The position numbers and the translations under genes were made by a program. Shown here piece after piece: positions 1-6,860 of a stretch of 10,610 nt of DNA (its first letter is position 1; each line of letters starts with the position of its first letter). The notes beneath the pieces are model-generated. The model had not been told where the DNA came from. It did not search any database and saw only the letters and a program-made list of their open reading frames with translations. Source of the DNA: Minisyncoccota bacterium (GTDB lineage Bacteria; Patescibacteriota; Minisyncoccia; UBA6257; 2-01-FULL-56-20); NCBI GenBank assembly GCA_031291905.1, contig JARLIC010000075.1:1-10610 (forward strand), given 5' to 3'.

Positions 1-45
1 GATCTCCTCGTTGGTATTTTCTTTCCTGCTTTCGGGGAATATCAT
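1..45 (-). CDS. N-terminal fragment of an unidentified protein (runs off the window)
   Basis: An ATG on the minus strand at 45-43 opens a frame with no stop up to the window edge. It reads MIFPESRKENTNEEI, 15 codons. The start is supported by a TATTAT box 6 nt upstream, the same arrangement seen before tyrS and several other genes here, and by its position 48 nt after the tyrS stop on the same strand. The fragment is hydrophilic and charged, with no signal peptide visible. It is too short to name a family, and the call would fail if the frame closed soon beyond the edge. Confidence 0.45.
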   Translation of the reverse strand, partial: MIFPESRKENTNEEI

Positions 46-57
46 GCCTCTATAATA
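46..57 (-). promoter_or_regulatory. -10 box (TATTAT) 6 nt before the start at 45
   Basis: On the minus strand TATTAT (57-52) is followed by AGAGGC and then the ATG. Transcription would begin at or next to the start codon. The spacer AGAGGC also occurs just before the tyrS ATG. I see no good -35 hexamer. Confidence 0.45.
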
Positions 58-93
58 CCGTAAACGAATCCCAACACAAAACCAACGCCGATA

Positions 94-1350
94 CTATCCT
101 TTGATCGTCACCCTATGATACGACTTCTTCCCTTTGCGGAGTATGAACACACCGGCGCCGGACAGTGACGCGACGGCAGCCGCAGGATCGGATACCGGCT
201 TCTCGTCGACGGAAACACCACCGGCTTTTACGAGCCTGTTCGCTTCGGCCTTCGACGATGCGAAGCCGACGCGCACGAGAAGGTCGGTGACCTTCATATC
301 GCCCGCCTCTTTTTTTGTGATCTCGGTTGATGGGACATGGCTCACCTCGTAGGTCGCCCCAAGGGCGATCGTGTGCGTACCGCCGAACAGGCTTTGCGAC
401 GCGGCCCTCGCCTTCTCCGCCTCCTTGTCGCCGTGCGTAATGCGCGTCGCCTCGAACGCGAGCACTTCCTTCGCGTGGCGCAGCGCGGCACCGCCCTCGG
501 CGCAGAGCGCGGCGATCTCCTTGAGCGGCAGGAAAGTGAACAGTTTCAAAAAGCGCTCCGCATCGCGATCGTCGGCATTGATCCAATATTGATAGAACTC
601 GTACGGCGAGGTCTTTGCGGGATCGAGCCACACGGCGCCCGCCTCGGTCTTGCCCATCTTCTGTCCGGTGGCCGTCGTGAGGAGCGGGAAGGTCAGCAGA
701 CACCCCTGCCCCTTGCCCGGACGCATCCTGCGGATGAGGTCGCTGCCCGCGAGCATGTTGCTCCACTGGTCGTCGCCTCCCATCTGCAGAGTGCAATCAT
801 ACTTATCGAACAGCGTCAGAAAATCGTACGCCTGCAGAAGCTGGTAGTTGAACTCGATGAAGCTCAGCCCCTCCTCACGCTCGAGGCGCGCGCGGTACGC
901 CTCCGCTTTGATCATCTCGTTCACGCGGAAATATTTGCCGATCTCGCGGAGGAACTCTATATAGCCGAGCTTCATCAGCCAATCGGCGTTGTTCAGGAAA
1001 TAACCGACGCCATCACCGAACTCCAGATATCTTTTGAACTGGGCCTTGAGCGCCTTTCCGTTCGCCGCGATCGTCTCCTCCGAAAGCATCTGCCGCATCT
1101 CGGTCTTCCCGGACGGGTCGCCGATCATCGCCGTACCGCCGCCGACGAGCGCGATCGGCACATGCCCCGCATGCTGCATATGGGTCATCGCCATGATCGT
1201 CATAAGGTGGCCGACATGGAGCGAATCCGCCGTAGGATCGAAGCCGATATAGAAGGTCGTCTTCCCTCCGGAAAGCTTTTCCCGGAGCGCGCCCACCTCC
1301 TGCTTCACGAATCCGCGGGCCAGCAATTCCTCGTATATATTGGCTTTCAT
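94..1350 (-). CDS. tyrS: Tyrosyl-tRNA synthetase (TyrRS, class I)
   Basis: This cytoplasmic enzyme activates tyrosine with ATP and charges tRNA-Tyr. The 418-residue length is normal for bacterial TyrRS. The class I nucleotide-binding signature is HVGH at residues 45-48, after YIGFDPTADSL. The tyrosine pocket is recognisable as NYQLLQAYD (about 168-176) and QMGGDDQW (about 189-196). The second class signature is KMGKT at 231-235. An S4-type RNA-binding domain occupies the C-terminus from about residue 350 (LVRVGFASSKAEANRLV). The chosen ATG gives the full conserved N-terminus. A TATAAT box lies only 7 nt upstream, so the mRNA is probably leaderless, which leaves no room for a T-box leader. The gene is GC-rich and looks like core chromosome, unlike the island further right. 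Confidence 0.97.
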   Translation of the reverse strand: MKANIYEELLARGFVKQEVGALREKLSGGKTTFYIGFDPTADSLHVGHLMTIMAMTHMQHAGHVPIALVGGGTAMIGDPSGKTEMRQMLSEETIAANGKALKAQFKRYLEFGDGVGYFLNNADWLMKLGYIEFLREIGKYFRVNEMIKAEAYRARLEREEGLSFIEFNYQLLQAYDFLTLFDKYDCTLQMGGDDQWSNMLAGSDLIRRMRPGKGQGCLLTFPLLTTATGQKMGKTEAGAVWLDPAKTSPYEFYQYWINADDRDAERFLKLFTFLPLKEIAALCAEGGAALRHAKEVLAFEATRITHGDKEAEKARAASQSLFGGTHTIALGATYEVSHVPSTEITKKEAGDMKVTDLLVRVGFASSKAEANRLVKAGGVSVDEKPVSDPAAAVASLSGAGVFILRKGKKSYHRVTIKG

Positions 1351-1357
1351 GCCTCTT

Positions 1358-1363
1358 ATTATA
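1358..1363 (-). promoter_or_regulatory. -10 box (TATAAT) of tyrS
   Basis: A perfect TATAAT on the minus strand ends 7 nt before the tyrS ATG (spacer AAGAGGC). The expected transcription start coincides with the start codon. AGAGG sits only 1 nt from the ATG, too close for normal Shine-Dalgarno use. No convincing -35 hexamer is seen 16-18 bp upstream. Confidence 0.6.
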
Positions 1364-1409
1364 GGGCAAAACGGCCGGATAGCCCATTGCGCCCCCTATT
1401 TCGTCACAT

Positions 1410-1438
1410 TTGACAACTTTCGGCAAAAGTGCTACTAT
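1410..1438 (+). promoter_or_regulatory. Sigma-70-type promoter of the Ig-domain lipoprotein gene
   Basis: A consensus -35 TTGACA (1410-1415) is separated by exactly 17 bp from a -10 TACTAT (1433-1438). Transcription would start near 1445, giving a leader of about 64 nt before the ATG at 1509. The promoter diverges from tyrS. Confidence 0.8.
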
Positions 1439-1496
1439 TGAAGGCAGTTACAGGCGCAGTTTACCTGCAATCGGATTTAAATTCGAAACAAAGGAA

Positions 1497-1502
1497 AAGG
1501 AG
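1497..1502 (+). promoter_or_regulatory. Shine-Dalgarno site fixing the lipoprotein start
   Basis: AAGGAG lies 6 nt before the ATG at 1509. The frame is open back to a TTG at 1410, but that codon lies inside the -35 box, so the SD-linked ATG is the better start. It also places a lipoprotein signal peptide exactly at the N-terminus. Confidence 0.85.
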
Positions 1503-1508
1503 TATACC

Positions 1509-3380
1509 ATGCGCAGCCTGCTGAAAGCACTTGCGTCGTTCGTATTTGGAGCATTCTTCGTGCTGCAGCTCTCGGGCTGCGGCGGATCAACCGGTGGAGG
1601 CGGCACTACAACGCCACCTCCCGCAACCGTTTCGTCGGTGGCGATCACCGGCGTGCCTGCAACACTGCAGGCGGGAAGCACCGCACAGGCGGCCTGCACG
1701 GTCACCATGAGCGACTCCACCACCAACCACTCCTGCACGTTTGCGTCGTCAAACACCGCGGTTGCATCGATCGATGCGGCAAGCGGAGCGATCACGGCAA
1801 AGACGGCGGGAACGGCGGGCATCACCGCAACGTCGACCCAGGATGCCTCGAAGGTATCCACGGCGTCCACGTTGACGGTAACGACGGTCCCGGTAACGAT
1901 CACTTCGGTGAGCGTGACCGCGAACCCGACGGCGATCACCACGACGCAGACCTCGGTCTGCACGGCGACTGTCACGGGAACCGGAGCATTCAGCTCCGCG
2001 GTCACCTGGACGGCTACCGGCGGCACGATCGTTGCCGGTGCCAATGGCACCGCAACACTGACCCCCGCGGCGGTCGGCACGGCAACGTGCACGGCAACCT
2101 CGACTCAGGCCGGTTACACCACCATGTCGGGCAGCGCGAGCGTCGCAGTGACGCAAGCGGTACCGACGATCAAGGCGGTCCTGCCCAACGTCGTCTATCT
2201 GGACGGCCAGGGCGAGGGATACATCGAGATCGACGGCACCGGCTTTGTCAGCGGCGAATCGGTCAACATCACCGCCCCGGGCAGCCTGCTCTCGGTAAGC
2301 CTCGTGGGAACCACGAAGCTTCAGATCGTGACCAAGCTGGAAAGTCCTTACTACAGCCCCGGCTGGTTCGGTCTCAAGGTCTGCGAAGCGGATGGCGTGA
2401 CGTGCTCCAACACAGGGTACTTCGCGTTCATCGGCAACCAGAACACCCTTGCGATCGGCCCGGACGGAACGCTCTACCAGAACGACCAGGCACAGGGCAA
2501 CGCGACCGGCGCCAACGGCTACATTCGGAAATTCACCGTTTCCAATGGAACCGCGACGCTGACCGGAAGCCTTGCGTTCGGACTTGAAGCGAGCAATCCC
2601 GTGGATAATAAAACGGGATACAATGTGAGTGGCATATCGACCAGCGACGCTAATGGTAACTTCATTAGTATGGCAGCCAGCGACGGCAACACCGGCCTCT
2701 GGACTGGTCAGGATGCCATTGATGGCATCTCCTGTGGCGCTCGCCCAAATGCTACTCCAACCGCAAACCTGGTCTCCTGCTTCCAAGTGGGAGTCAAGAA
2801 TGCCCAGCTGTTCGACATCGCCCTCGGCACCGAGCCCTGGACGGTCGCAATGGGAACCTTCAACAGTACGACGTACGCATTCGTGTATTCACGGAAAACG
2901 ACGCCGATGCTGTGGAAGGTGAACGCCGCGAGCGCAACGCTCGTCAGCTCCTATGCGCCGACCGGTTTCACCGACTCGGCGACCGTCAAGAGCACTTCGC
3001 AGCTTGGCGGATGGGAACTGGTGGTATTCCAGAGCGGCTCCCTCTCGGGAACGGCGGCTCTGCTGTCCAATTACGACAAAACGCTCATCTTCGTGAACAC
3101 CACGACGATGGCGCAGATCGGACAGCCGATCGTCCTCACCGGGAACCCGTTCCGGATCGCCAAAGACGAAACGAACGGCAAGGTCGTCGTCGAATTCGCG
3201 GATTTCACCAATGCCGCGGCTCCGAAGTCGACATTTGCCTCCGTCAGTCCCACGGCCGTCACCCCGGCGGTGTATACCTCAACTTCCTTGAACCTCGGCG
3301 CCGGCTTCGCAGTATCCCCCGACGGCAATTCACTTTACATTTGCCAGAGGGCGTACTGCGACGTCCAACCGAACAAGTAA
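1509..3380 (+). CDS. Secreted lipoprotein with bacterial Ig-like (Big_2-type) and IPT/TIG-like domains
   Basis: The protein has 623 residues. It opens with a lipoprotein signal peptide: positively charged start (MRSLLK), hydrophobic core, and lipobox LSGC with the lipidated cysteine at residue 24. A flexible G/T/P-rich linker follows to about 40. Next come two Ig-like domains (about 41-125, SVAITGVPATLQAGSTAQ onward, typical Big_2; and about 127-215), then an IPT/TIG-like domain (about 218-309, with YIEIDGTGFVSGESVNI). The C-terminal 300 residues contain repeated SPDG/GPDG and LYxC-like turns, suggesting a beta-propeller-like fold; this last part is inference. Tethering to the outer face of the cytoplasmic membrane and binding of a partner or surface are likely, ligand unknown. 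It has its own promoter, SD and terminator. The C-terminus ends abruptly after CQRAYCDVQPNK, and coding-like sequence continues in frame past the TAA. Confidence 0.85.
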   Translation: MRSLLKALASFVFGAFFVLQLSGCGGSTGGGGTTTPPPATVSSVAITGVPATLQAGSTAQAACTVTMSDSTTNHSCTFASSNTAVASIDAASGAITAKTAGTAGITATSTQDASKVSTASTLTVTTVPVTITSVSVTANPTAITTTQTSVCTATVTGTGAFSSAVTWTATGGTIVAGANGTATLTPAAVGTATCTATSTQAGYTTMSGSASVAVTQAVPTIKAVLPNVVYLDGQGEGYIEIDGTGFVSGESVNITAPGSLLSVSLVGTTKLQIVTKLESPYYSPGWFGLKVCEADGVTCSNTGYFAFIGNQNTLAIGPDGTLYQNDQAQGNATGANGYIRKFTVSNGTATLTGSLAFGLEASNPVDNKTGYNVSGISTSDANGNFISMAASDGNTGLWTGQDAIDGISCGARPNATPTANLVSCFQVGVKNAQLFDIALGTEPWTVAMGTFNSTTYAFVYSRKTTPMLWKVNAASATLVSSYAPTGFTDSATVKSTSQLGGWELVVFQSGSLSGTAALLSNYDKTLIFVNTTTMAQIGQPIVLTGNPFRIAKDETNGKVVVEFADFTNAAAPKSTFASVSPTAVTPAVYTSTSLNLGAGFAVSPDGNSLYICQRAYCDVQPNK

Positions 3381-3425
3381 CCGTTCTTCATCGATGCATA
3401 TGTCCGCAACCACGGCGCATGCACC

Positions 3426-3456
3426 AAAGCCCCTCAGATCATCGAGGGGCTTTTTT
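3426..3456 (+). terminator. Intrinsic terminator of the lipoprotein gene
   Basis: The arms GCCCCTC (3429-3435) and GAGGGGC (3444-3450) form a perfect GC-rich stem with an 8-nt loop, followed by TTTTTT (3451-3456). The preceding AAA and the T-run extend the stem. It starts 45 nt after the stop codon. Confidence 0.93.
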
Positions 3457-3575
3457 ATAACGACTTACTGTTATCGCCGACGTAGCATTTCGCCAGAAAC
3501 TCAACTACCTACAAGCCTAGATTGTTAAAGTTAACAAAAGAAGCCTTAAAATGAGATCAATAGTCTGATTTCGTA

Positions 3576-3581
3576 TATAAT
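3576..3581 (+). promoter_or_regulatory. -10 box (TATAAT) of the plus-strand Nudix gene
   Basis: A perfect TATAAT ends 7 nt before the ATG at 3589 (spacer AGAAAAG). Spacing is identical to tyrS. There is no Shine-Dalgarno match and no clear -35 hexamer, so a leaderless transcript is predicted. Confidence 0.6.
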
Positions 3582-3588
3582 AGAAAAG

Positions 3589-4104
3589 ATGATATTACTT
3601 GCTGAACTAAATTTTGAAAACACACCGGAAGACGAGGCGTCAACTTTTGGAGTTAGAAATACTGCCAGAGCTGTCGTTTTTGATAACGATAAGAATATTG
3701 CGCTTATGAACGTTTCTAAGGAGCATTTCCATAAATTACCCGGGGGTGGTATTGATAATGATGAAAAACCCAAAGAAGCTTTAAAACGAGAATGCAAGGA
3801 AGAAGCCGGTGTTGAAATTGACGCGATTGTAGAACTAGGATTTATTAAAGAAATCAAAAAGGAAAGCAAAGCGGTTCAAAATTCGTATTGTTATATTGCC
3901 CACGTAATTGGCAAAAAGGGTCTCCCGCAATTTACAGAATTTGAAACGGCAAAAGGATTCAAAATTTTATGGGTTAGTATTGATGATGCATTGGATCTCG
4001 TTAAAAACGACACCTATGAAAAAATTGCGGGGAAATATATAGCGGAGAGAGAACTCGCCATACTTAAGGCGGCTAAGGAAATATATTATCCATCTCATAT
4101 ATGA
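3589..4104 (+). CDS. Nudix hydrolase
   Basis: Nudix enzymes hydrolyse nucleoside diphosphates linked to another moiety, often for sanitising or regulatory purposes. The 171-residue protein carries a complete Nudix box at residues 53-75: G53, E59, R67-E68, E71-E72, G74-V75, in the pattern G-x5-E-x7-RE-U-x-EE-x-G-U. Position U is Cys69 rather than the usual aliphatic residue. The core is preceded by a strand reading TARAVVFDNDKNIALM (about 25-40). About 20 extra N-terminal residues precede the core. The gene is strongly AT-rich compared with the lipoprotein gene and is the only plus-strand gene in the island. Its stop overlaps a possible short frame in an ATGA junction. Substrate cannot be read from the sequence. 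Confidence 0.9.
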   Translation: MILLAELNFENTPEDEASTFGVRNTARAVVFDNDKNIALMNVSKEHFHKLPGGGIDNDEKPKEALKRECKEEAGVEIDAIVELGFIKEIKKESKAVQNSYCYIAHVIGKKGLPQFTEFETAKGFKILWVSIDDALDLVKNDTYEKIAGKYIAERELAILKAAKEIYYPSHI

Positions 4105-4193
4105 GCGAAAAGATTCATATTCCTATTGCAAAGCATCTAGAAGATCAGGACAATCTCCTTGAAAATAGAGATGCTGGATTAGTTCCCGGGTAA
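4101..4193 (+). CDS. Possible 30-residue small protein, translationally coupled to the Nudix gene
   Basis: The ATG at 4101 overlaps the Nudix stop as ATGA. The frame reads from MSEKIHIPIAKHLEDQ to a C-terminal GLVPG and stops at 4193. The composition is acidic and protein-like. After the TAA the same frame continues for 16 sense codons (EPINIFAKNELHISEV) before another TAA, so this may be a decayed remnant of a longer gene. No family is recognised, and chance is a real alternative. Confidence 0.3.
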   Translation: MSEKIHIPIAKHLEDQDNLLENRDAGLVPG

Positions 4194-4240
4194 GAGCCGA
4201 TTAATATCTTCGCAAAAAATGAGTTGCATATATCTGAAGT

Positions 4241-4286
4241 ATAACGACCCCCTCCCCATATTTCAGCGCGGAGAGGAGGTCGTTAT
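4241..4286 (-). terminator. Long hairpin between convergent genes, probable 3' end of the DUF84 transcript
   Basis: Arms 4241-4257 and 4270-4286 form a 17-bp stem with a 12-nt loop. In minus-strand RNA all 17 positions pair, two as G-U; in plus-strand RNA the same two positions become C-A mismatches. The stem therefore suits the minus transcript better, and it includes the DUF84 stop codon. No clean U-tract follows on either strand, so it may protect or define the 3' end without being a classic intrinsic terminator. Confidence 0.55.
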
Positions 4287-4795
4287 ATAAATTCCTTTTT
4301 GTTTTTATATTGAAAAAATGCGCTATCTAAGGCCTCGATAAAACCTTTCTCGCGTGAGATAAGTTCCTGGACCAATTCCTTCACATCCTCAACGCTGTCA
4401 TTTTTCTCAAATTCCCGTATGGCGACCCCAAATTCTTCTCCCCTATCCACTCCCTCGGATACCGCTCGCGGAAGAGAAACCTTTTTACTGACACCCGTGA
4501 ATAAACGCTTGTCCGGGGTAAAAATCGATGCGACACATACCAAATAATATAAATTTCCTACTTTCACCAGCCCTCCTTCCATTCCTATGGCAAAATCGAA
4601 CTCGTTGGCATTTCTTGTTGCTGCATCCGTTGCCCTATTTATGGATCCACGGATGGTGGTAGCTTCATCCAGGGGTTGCTCGGGAATACCCGAGGAAGCA
4701 TTATAGAGTTGGATTGTAAGATTTTCTTCCTTTGAAAAGAAAGATTGTACTATTTTTTCTTTTGAGGAGCTTGTCGATCCAAGGATAATTTTCAT
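4283..4795 (-). CDS. DUF84/YjjX-type inosine/xanthosine triphosphatase
   Basis: Members of this family hydrolyse non-canonical purine nucleotides (ITP, XTP) and protect nucleic acids from misincorporation. The 170-residue length matches the family. Recognisable blocks are the N-terminal phosphate-binding stretch ILGSTSSSKEKI (4-15), then GIPEQPLDEATTIRGSINRA (36-55), the family's most typical segment, and FAIGMEGGL (68-76). The gene starts 22 nt after the upstream Nudix gene on the same strand, so co-transcription is likely. No Shine-Dalgarno is visible; a weak TAAAAT box lies 12 nt upstream of the ATG. Its stop codon lies inside a long hairpin. Exact substrate preference is inferred from the family only. 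Confidence 0.85.
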   Translation of the reverse strand: MKIILGSTSSSKEKIVQSFFSKEENLTIQLYNASSGIPEQPLDEATTIRGSINRATDAATRNANEFDFAIGMEGGLVKVGNLYYLVCVASIFTPDKRLFTGVSKKVSLPRAVSEGVDRGEEFGVAIREFEKNDSVEDVKELVQELISREKGFIEALDSAFFQYKNKKEFI

Positions 4796-4817
4796 TTCTT
4801 GGGGGATATTTTATGAT

Positions 4818-5231
4818 TTAACTGCGGGCAATAAACAACTCATAGGCATCGATTTCCTTCTGCAATCCTTTACTCTCCTGAAGGGTCCGGATCTCGGAAA
4901 TATTCGCCCATTGATACCGATTATGTTCATCGCTCACCGCAGGGATCCCCGATTGCCAGCCGGCAAGATAGCTTATGCCCACCAATGAGTTGTCATCCTC
5001 CACCCGAACCCAATACGCATGGAACGGATACAGAATATTCACGCGCAACCCGGTTTCCTCCTTTATTTCCCTTGCGAGACCGATAAGAAGATCTTCCCCT
5101 TCTTCGAGATGCCCACCCGGCGTTTCCCATCCGGCCAACAGTGAATCACCCGTGGTTGCCTTCTTGAGCAAAAGGAATTTGTCGTCCTTTTGGATAAGCG
5201 CCTTCACAACGATAAAAGACTTTTGGACCAT
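4818..5231 (-). CDS. Nudix hydrolase (MutT-like size)
   Basis: The protein has 137 residues, close to a minimal Nudix domain. The Nudix box is complete at residues 40-62: G40, E46, R54-E55-I56, E58-E59, G61-L62. The strand before it ends WETPGG (35-40), as in MutT-like enzymes. The N-terminus (KSFIVVKALIQKDDKFLLLKK) is the usual first hairpin of the fold. The likely role is hydrolysis of an oxidised or non-canonical NTP or a related diphosphate; the substrate is not readable. It precedes the DUF84 gene by 22 nt on the same strand, and two nucleotide-cleaning functions fit one operon. A TAAAAT box lies 6 nt before the ATG, suggesting a leaderless mRNA. Confidence 0.9.
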   Translation of the reverse strand: MVQKSFIVVKALIQKDDKFLLLKKATTGDSLLAGWETPGGHLEEGEDLLIGLAREIKEETGLRVNILYPFHAYWVRVEDDNSLVGISYLAGWQSGIPAVSDEHNRYQWANISEIRTLQESKGLQKEIDAYELFIARS

Positions 5232-5237
5232 ATCCCT

Positions 5238-5243
5238 ATTTTA
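5238..5243 (-). promoter_or_regulatory. -10 box (TAAAAT) of the minus-strand Nudix gene
   Basis: TAAAAT on the minus strand ends 6 nt before the ATG (spacer AGGGAT). The purine-rich AGGG is only 2 nt from the start codon, too close for a standard ribosome-binding site. No clear -35 is seen. Confidence 0.5.
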
Positions 5244-5302
5244 ACGTTAATTCCCTACAAACAAAACCGAGGCCGCTCAATCTTGGCGCGCTCCGTATCG
5301 GA

Positions 5303-6286
5303 TCAATACGGCAAAGAGGTTCTTGATCTTCCGATACGCCGCAAATAACTTACGGAATGCAATAAGTTATCAACGCGAGCGTTGCCATATAGGTAATGCT
5401 CCTTCTCCACCCAAAGGCTATGGATCTGCTTTTGATAAAAGATCTCCATACCATCCCTTAGTTCGCCATTCCGCAAGGGCCTCTCTTTTGTATACCCTCT
5501 TAAAAATCTTTTTACGGCCCCAAGGGCTTTTTCCTTCCCGTAACCGGTAACGTGGGAATATTGGATGGCTCTTATAACCTCGAATGTAAATGGTGCGATA
5601 CCGGTTTTCTCAAAGTCGAAGACGTGTTTCACCACACCCTTTTTATCAAAGAACACATTGCCGTCGTGGTAATCGCCATGGATAAGGCCCACGCGCAGAT
5701 TTTTCATATCTTCATAACGCAGATATTCTTTGTCTACGCATGATCTCTTGAATCGGATCGTCCGTGCAATTTTTTTATCAAATTTGGACTTGTTCCTTTT
5801 TGCATCAATGATCTTCAATATCGCATCCGCCTCCCGATGAAAACTTTCTTTGTCCCATGGTTTGAATTTATCCCGAATACGGGGGTACCCGCGCTCACCC
5901 GCCTTATGAATGCGCCCCAGCGTTTGTCCCAACGATGCAGCGGCTAAGGAGGGCGTTTTATCGTCACTGAAATGAGATCCCGACACGAAGGGAAATAACG
6001 AAAAAAATCTTCCCTCCCTTTTGAGCACAATTTTCCCGCTTTTTGTGCGTAACGGCAACACGACGGGAATGCCATGTAAAAAGAAAAACCGCTCGACCGC
6101 TTGACTGTCGTCTATGGGGCGTCGCTTAAGAAAACGATGGCGCTTCAGAAAATATTTCTCTCCTCCGGACTCAATGATAAAATTGTTGCTCATCCGTCCC
6201 TCGGCCACCTCGGTGATCCCGGACAAACCATGCCTTAGTTCGGGATATTCCGAAATAATCTCCTTCAGTCCTTTATTGGTAATCAT
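5303..6286 (-). CDS. APH-family small-molecule kinase (aminoglycoside phosphotransferase/homoserine kinase-like fold)
   Basis: The protein has 327 residues from the ATG at 6286. The kinase-like fold is shown by the ATP-binding lysine in YFLKR (K48), the catalytic loop HGDYHDGN (203-210, base D205, N210) and the metal-binding DFE (224-226). The frame is open 42 codons further upstream, but that extension lies wholly inside the HAM1 gene. The chosen ATG overlaps the HAM1 stop by 14 nt and starts a protein of typical family length. No Shine-Dalgarno precedes it, so translational coupling to HAM1 is likely. Relatives phosphorylate homoserine, choline, aminoglycosides and other alcohols; resistance should not be assumed. 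The stop codon lies in a small inverted repeat (CCGTAT...ATACGG, 5293-5311). Confidence 0.85.
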   Translation of the reverse strand: MITNKGLKEIISEYPELRHGLSGITEVAEGRMSNNFIIESGGEKYFLKRHRFLKRRPIDDSQAVERFFFLHGIPVVLPLRTKSGKIVLKREGRFFSLFPFVSGSHFSDDKTPSLAAASLGQTLGRIHKAGERGYPRIRDKFKPWDKESFHREADAILKIIDAKRNKSKFDKKIARTIRFKRSCVDKEYLRYEDMKNLRVGLIHGDYHDGNVFFDKKGVVKHVFDFEKTGIAPFTFEVIRAIQYSHVTGYGKEKALGAVKRFLRGYTKERPLRNGELRDGMEIFYQKQIHSLWVEKEHYLYGNARVDNLLHSVSYLRRIGRSRTSLPY

Positions 6287-6845
6287 TGCCAAGAGATTTA
6301 AGATGCTCGACCATCTGCCGCCATGCACTGTCATCGCTCCAAAACAAGGCGCGATCTTCGGATGATATCTCGGATTCGGGGCGGGCAAAACCATCAGGTA
6401 TAAAAATCTCATTAATTGCCGTTATTCCCTTTTTCCCGACGCTTCGCGCAATAGTCCCCTTAAAATTTCCAAGGAAACAGACCGGCGTTCCGTCCGGCTC
6501 ACAATATGCCAAAGCTTCTTTCACTAAAACACTTCTATTCTCTTTCCTGTCCATTAATTTCAGAATATCCTCTGCGGCAAGCCATTGATTGATAAATTTT
6601 ATAAAAGGCCCGGGGAACCCACCGAGTGCTTCAATATAATAGCCCGCATCGCTCACGATGAGTGGCTTCTTGAGCAGACCGCTTCCCCATTTTGCGGAGA
6701 ATGAAGCGATTTCTTCTACGTTCTTGCTTTGTATCTCCGGAATATCCAAATCTTTTTGAAAGATCGTGATTCCCGCACCCTCAAGCGCTTTTTGCGCAAA
6801 AGCAAACTTTAATGGATTTCCGGTTGCATAGATCAACTCTTTCAT
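6273..6845 (-). CDS. Divergent HAM1/RdgB-family nucleotide pyrophosphatase
   Basis: The family hydrolyses non-canonical purine NTPs (XTP, ITP) to monophosphates. The 190-residue protein shows the N-terminal TGN (8-10) with K13, then VSDAGYYIEALGGFPGP (64-80), which corresponds to the DSGL...GGxPG block of RdgB. Acidic D66 and E44 are in expected places. The C-terminal half is unusual: the RdgB-type GFGYDP block is replaced by a stretch around AINEIF (143-148), and the SHR motif reads SDD (170-172). Substrate or activity may differ from RdgB. The start is the ATG at 6845, with TATACT 7 nt upstream. A longer open frame to 6944 runs through the promoter and repeat and is not preferred. It overlaps the kinase gene by 14 nt. 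Confidence 0.82.
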   Translation of the reverse strand: MKELIYATGNPLKFAFAQKALEGAGITIFQKDLDIPEIQSKNVEEIASFSAKWGSGLLKKPLIVSDAGYYIEALGGFPGPFIKFINQWLAAEDILKLMDRKENRSVLVKEALAYCEPDGTPVCFLGNFKGTIARSVGKKGITAINEIFIPDGFARPESEISSEDRALFWSDDSAWRQMVEHLKSLGNDYQ

Positions 6846-6852
6846 AATTATT

Positions 6853-6858
6853 AGTATA
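6853..6858 (-). promoter_or_regulatory. -10 box (TATACT) of the HAM1-kinase operon
   Basis: TATACT on the minus strand ends 7 nt before the HAM1 ATG (spacer AATAATT). No Shine-Dalgarno is present. An inverted repeat (6861-6885) sits immediately upstream, where RNA polymerase would contact the spacer and -35 region. Confidence 0.6.
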
Positions 6859-6860
6859 AC

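Noticed and set aside
337..1413. A long plus-strand open frame opposite tyrS
   Set aside because: It is the mirror of a GC-rich gene, with composition typical of an antisense frame; tyrS is unambiguous.
1410..1508. An upstream TTG start that would extend the lipoprotein by 33 residues
   Set aside because: The TTG is part of the -35 box, the extension would be untranscribed, and it would bury the signal peptide; the SD-linked ATG at 1509 fits.
1351..1508. T-box or riboswitch controlling tyrS
   Set aside because: The tyrS -10 box is 7 nt from the ATG, leaving no leader for an RNA element.
1749..2786. A long minus-strand open frame opposite the lipoprotein gene
   Set aside because: It is Arg/Gly/Asp-rich low-complexity sequence typical of a shadow frame, with no start signals.
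5303..6286. Calling the kinase an aminoglycoside-resistance gene
   Set aside because: The fold motifs are shared by homoserine, choline and other kinases; nothing indicates aminoglycoside as substrate.
6287..6412. A 42-residue N-terminal extension of the kinase frame
   Set aside because: It lies entirely inside the HAM1 gene and adds nothing family-like; the ATG at 6286 begins a typical APH protein.
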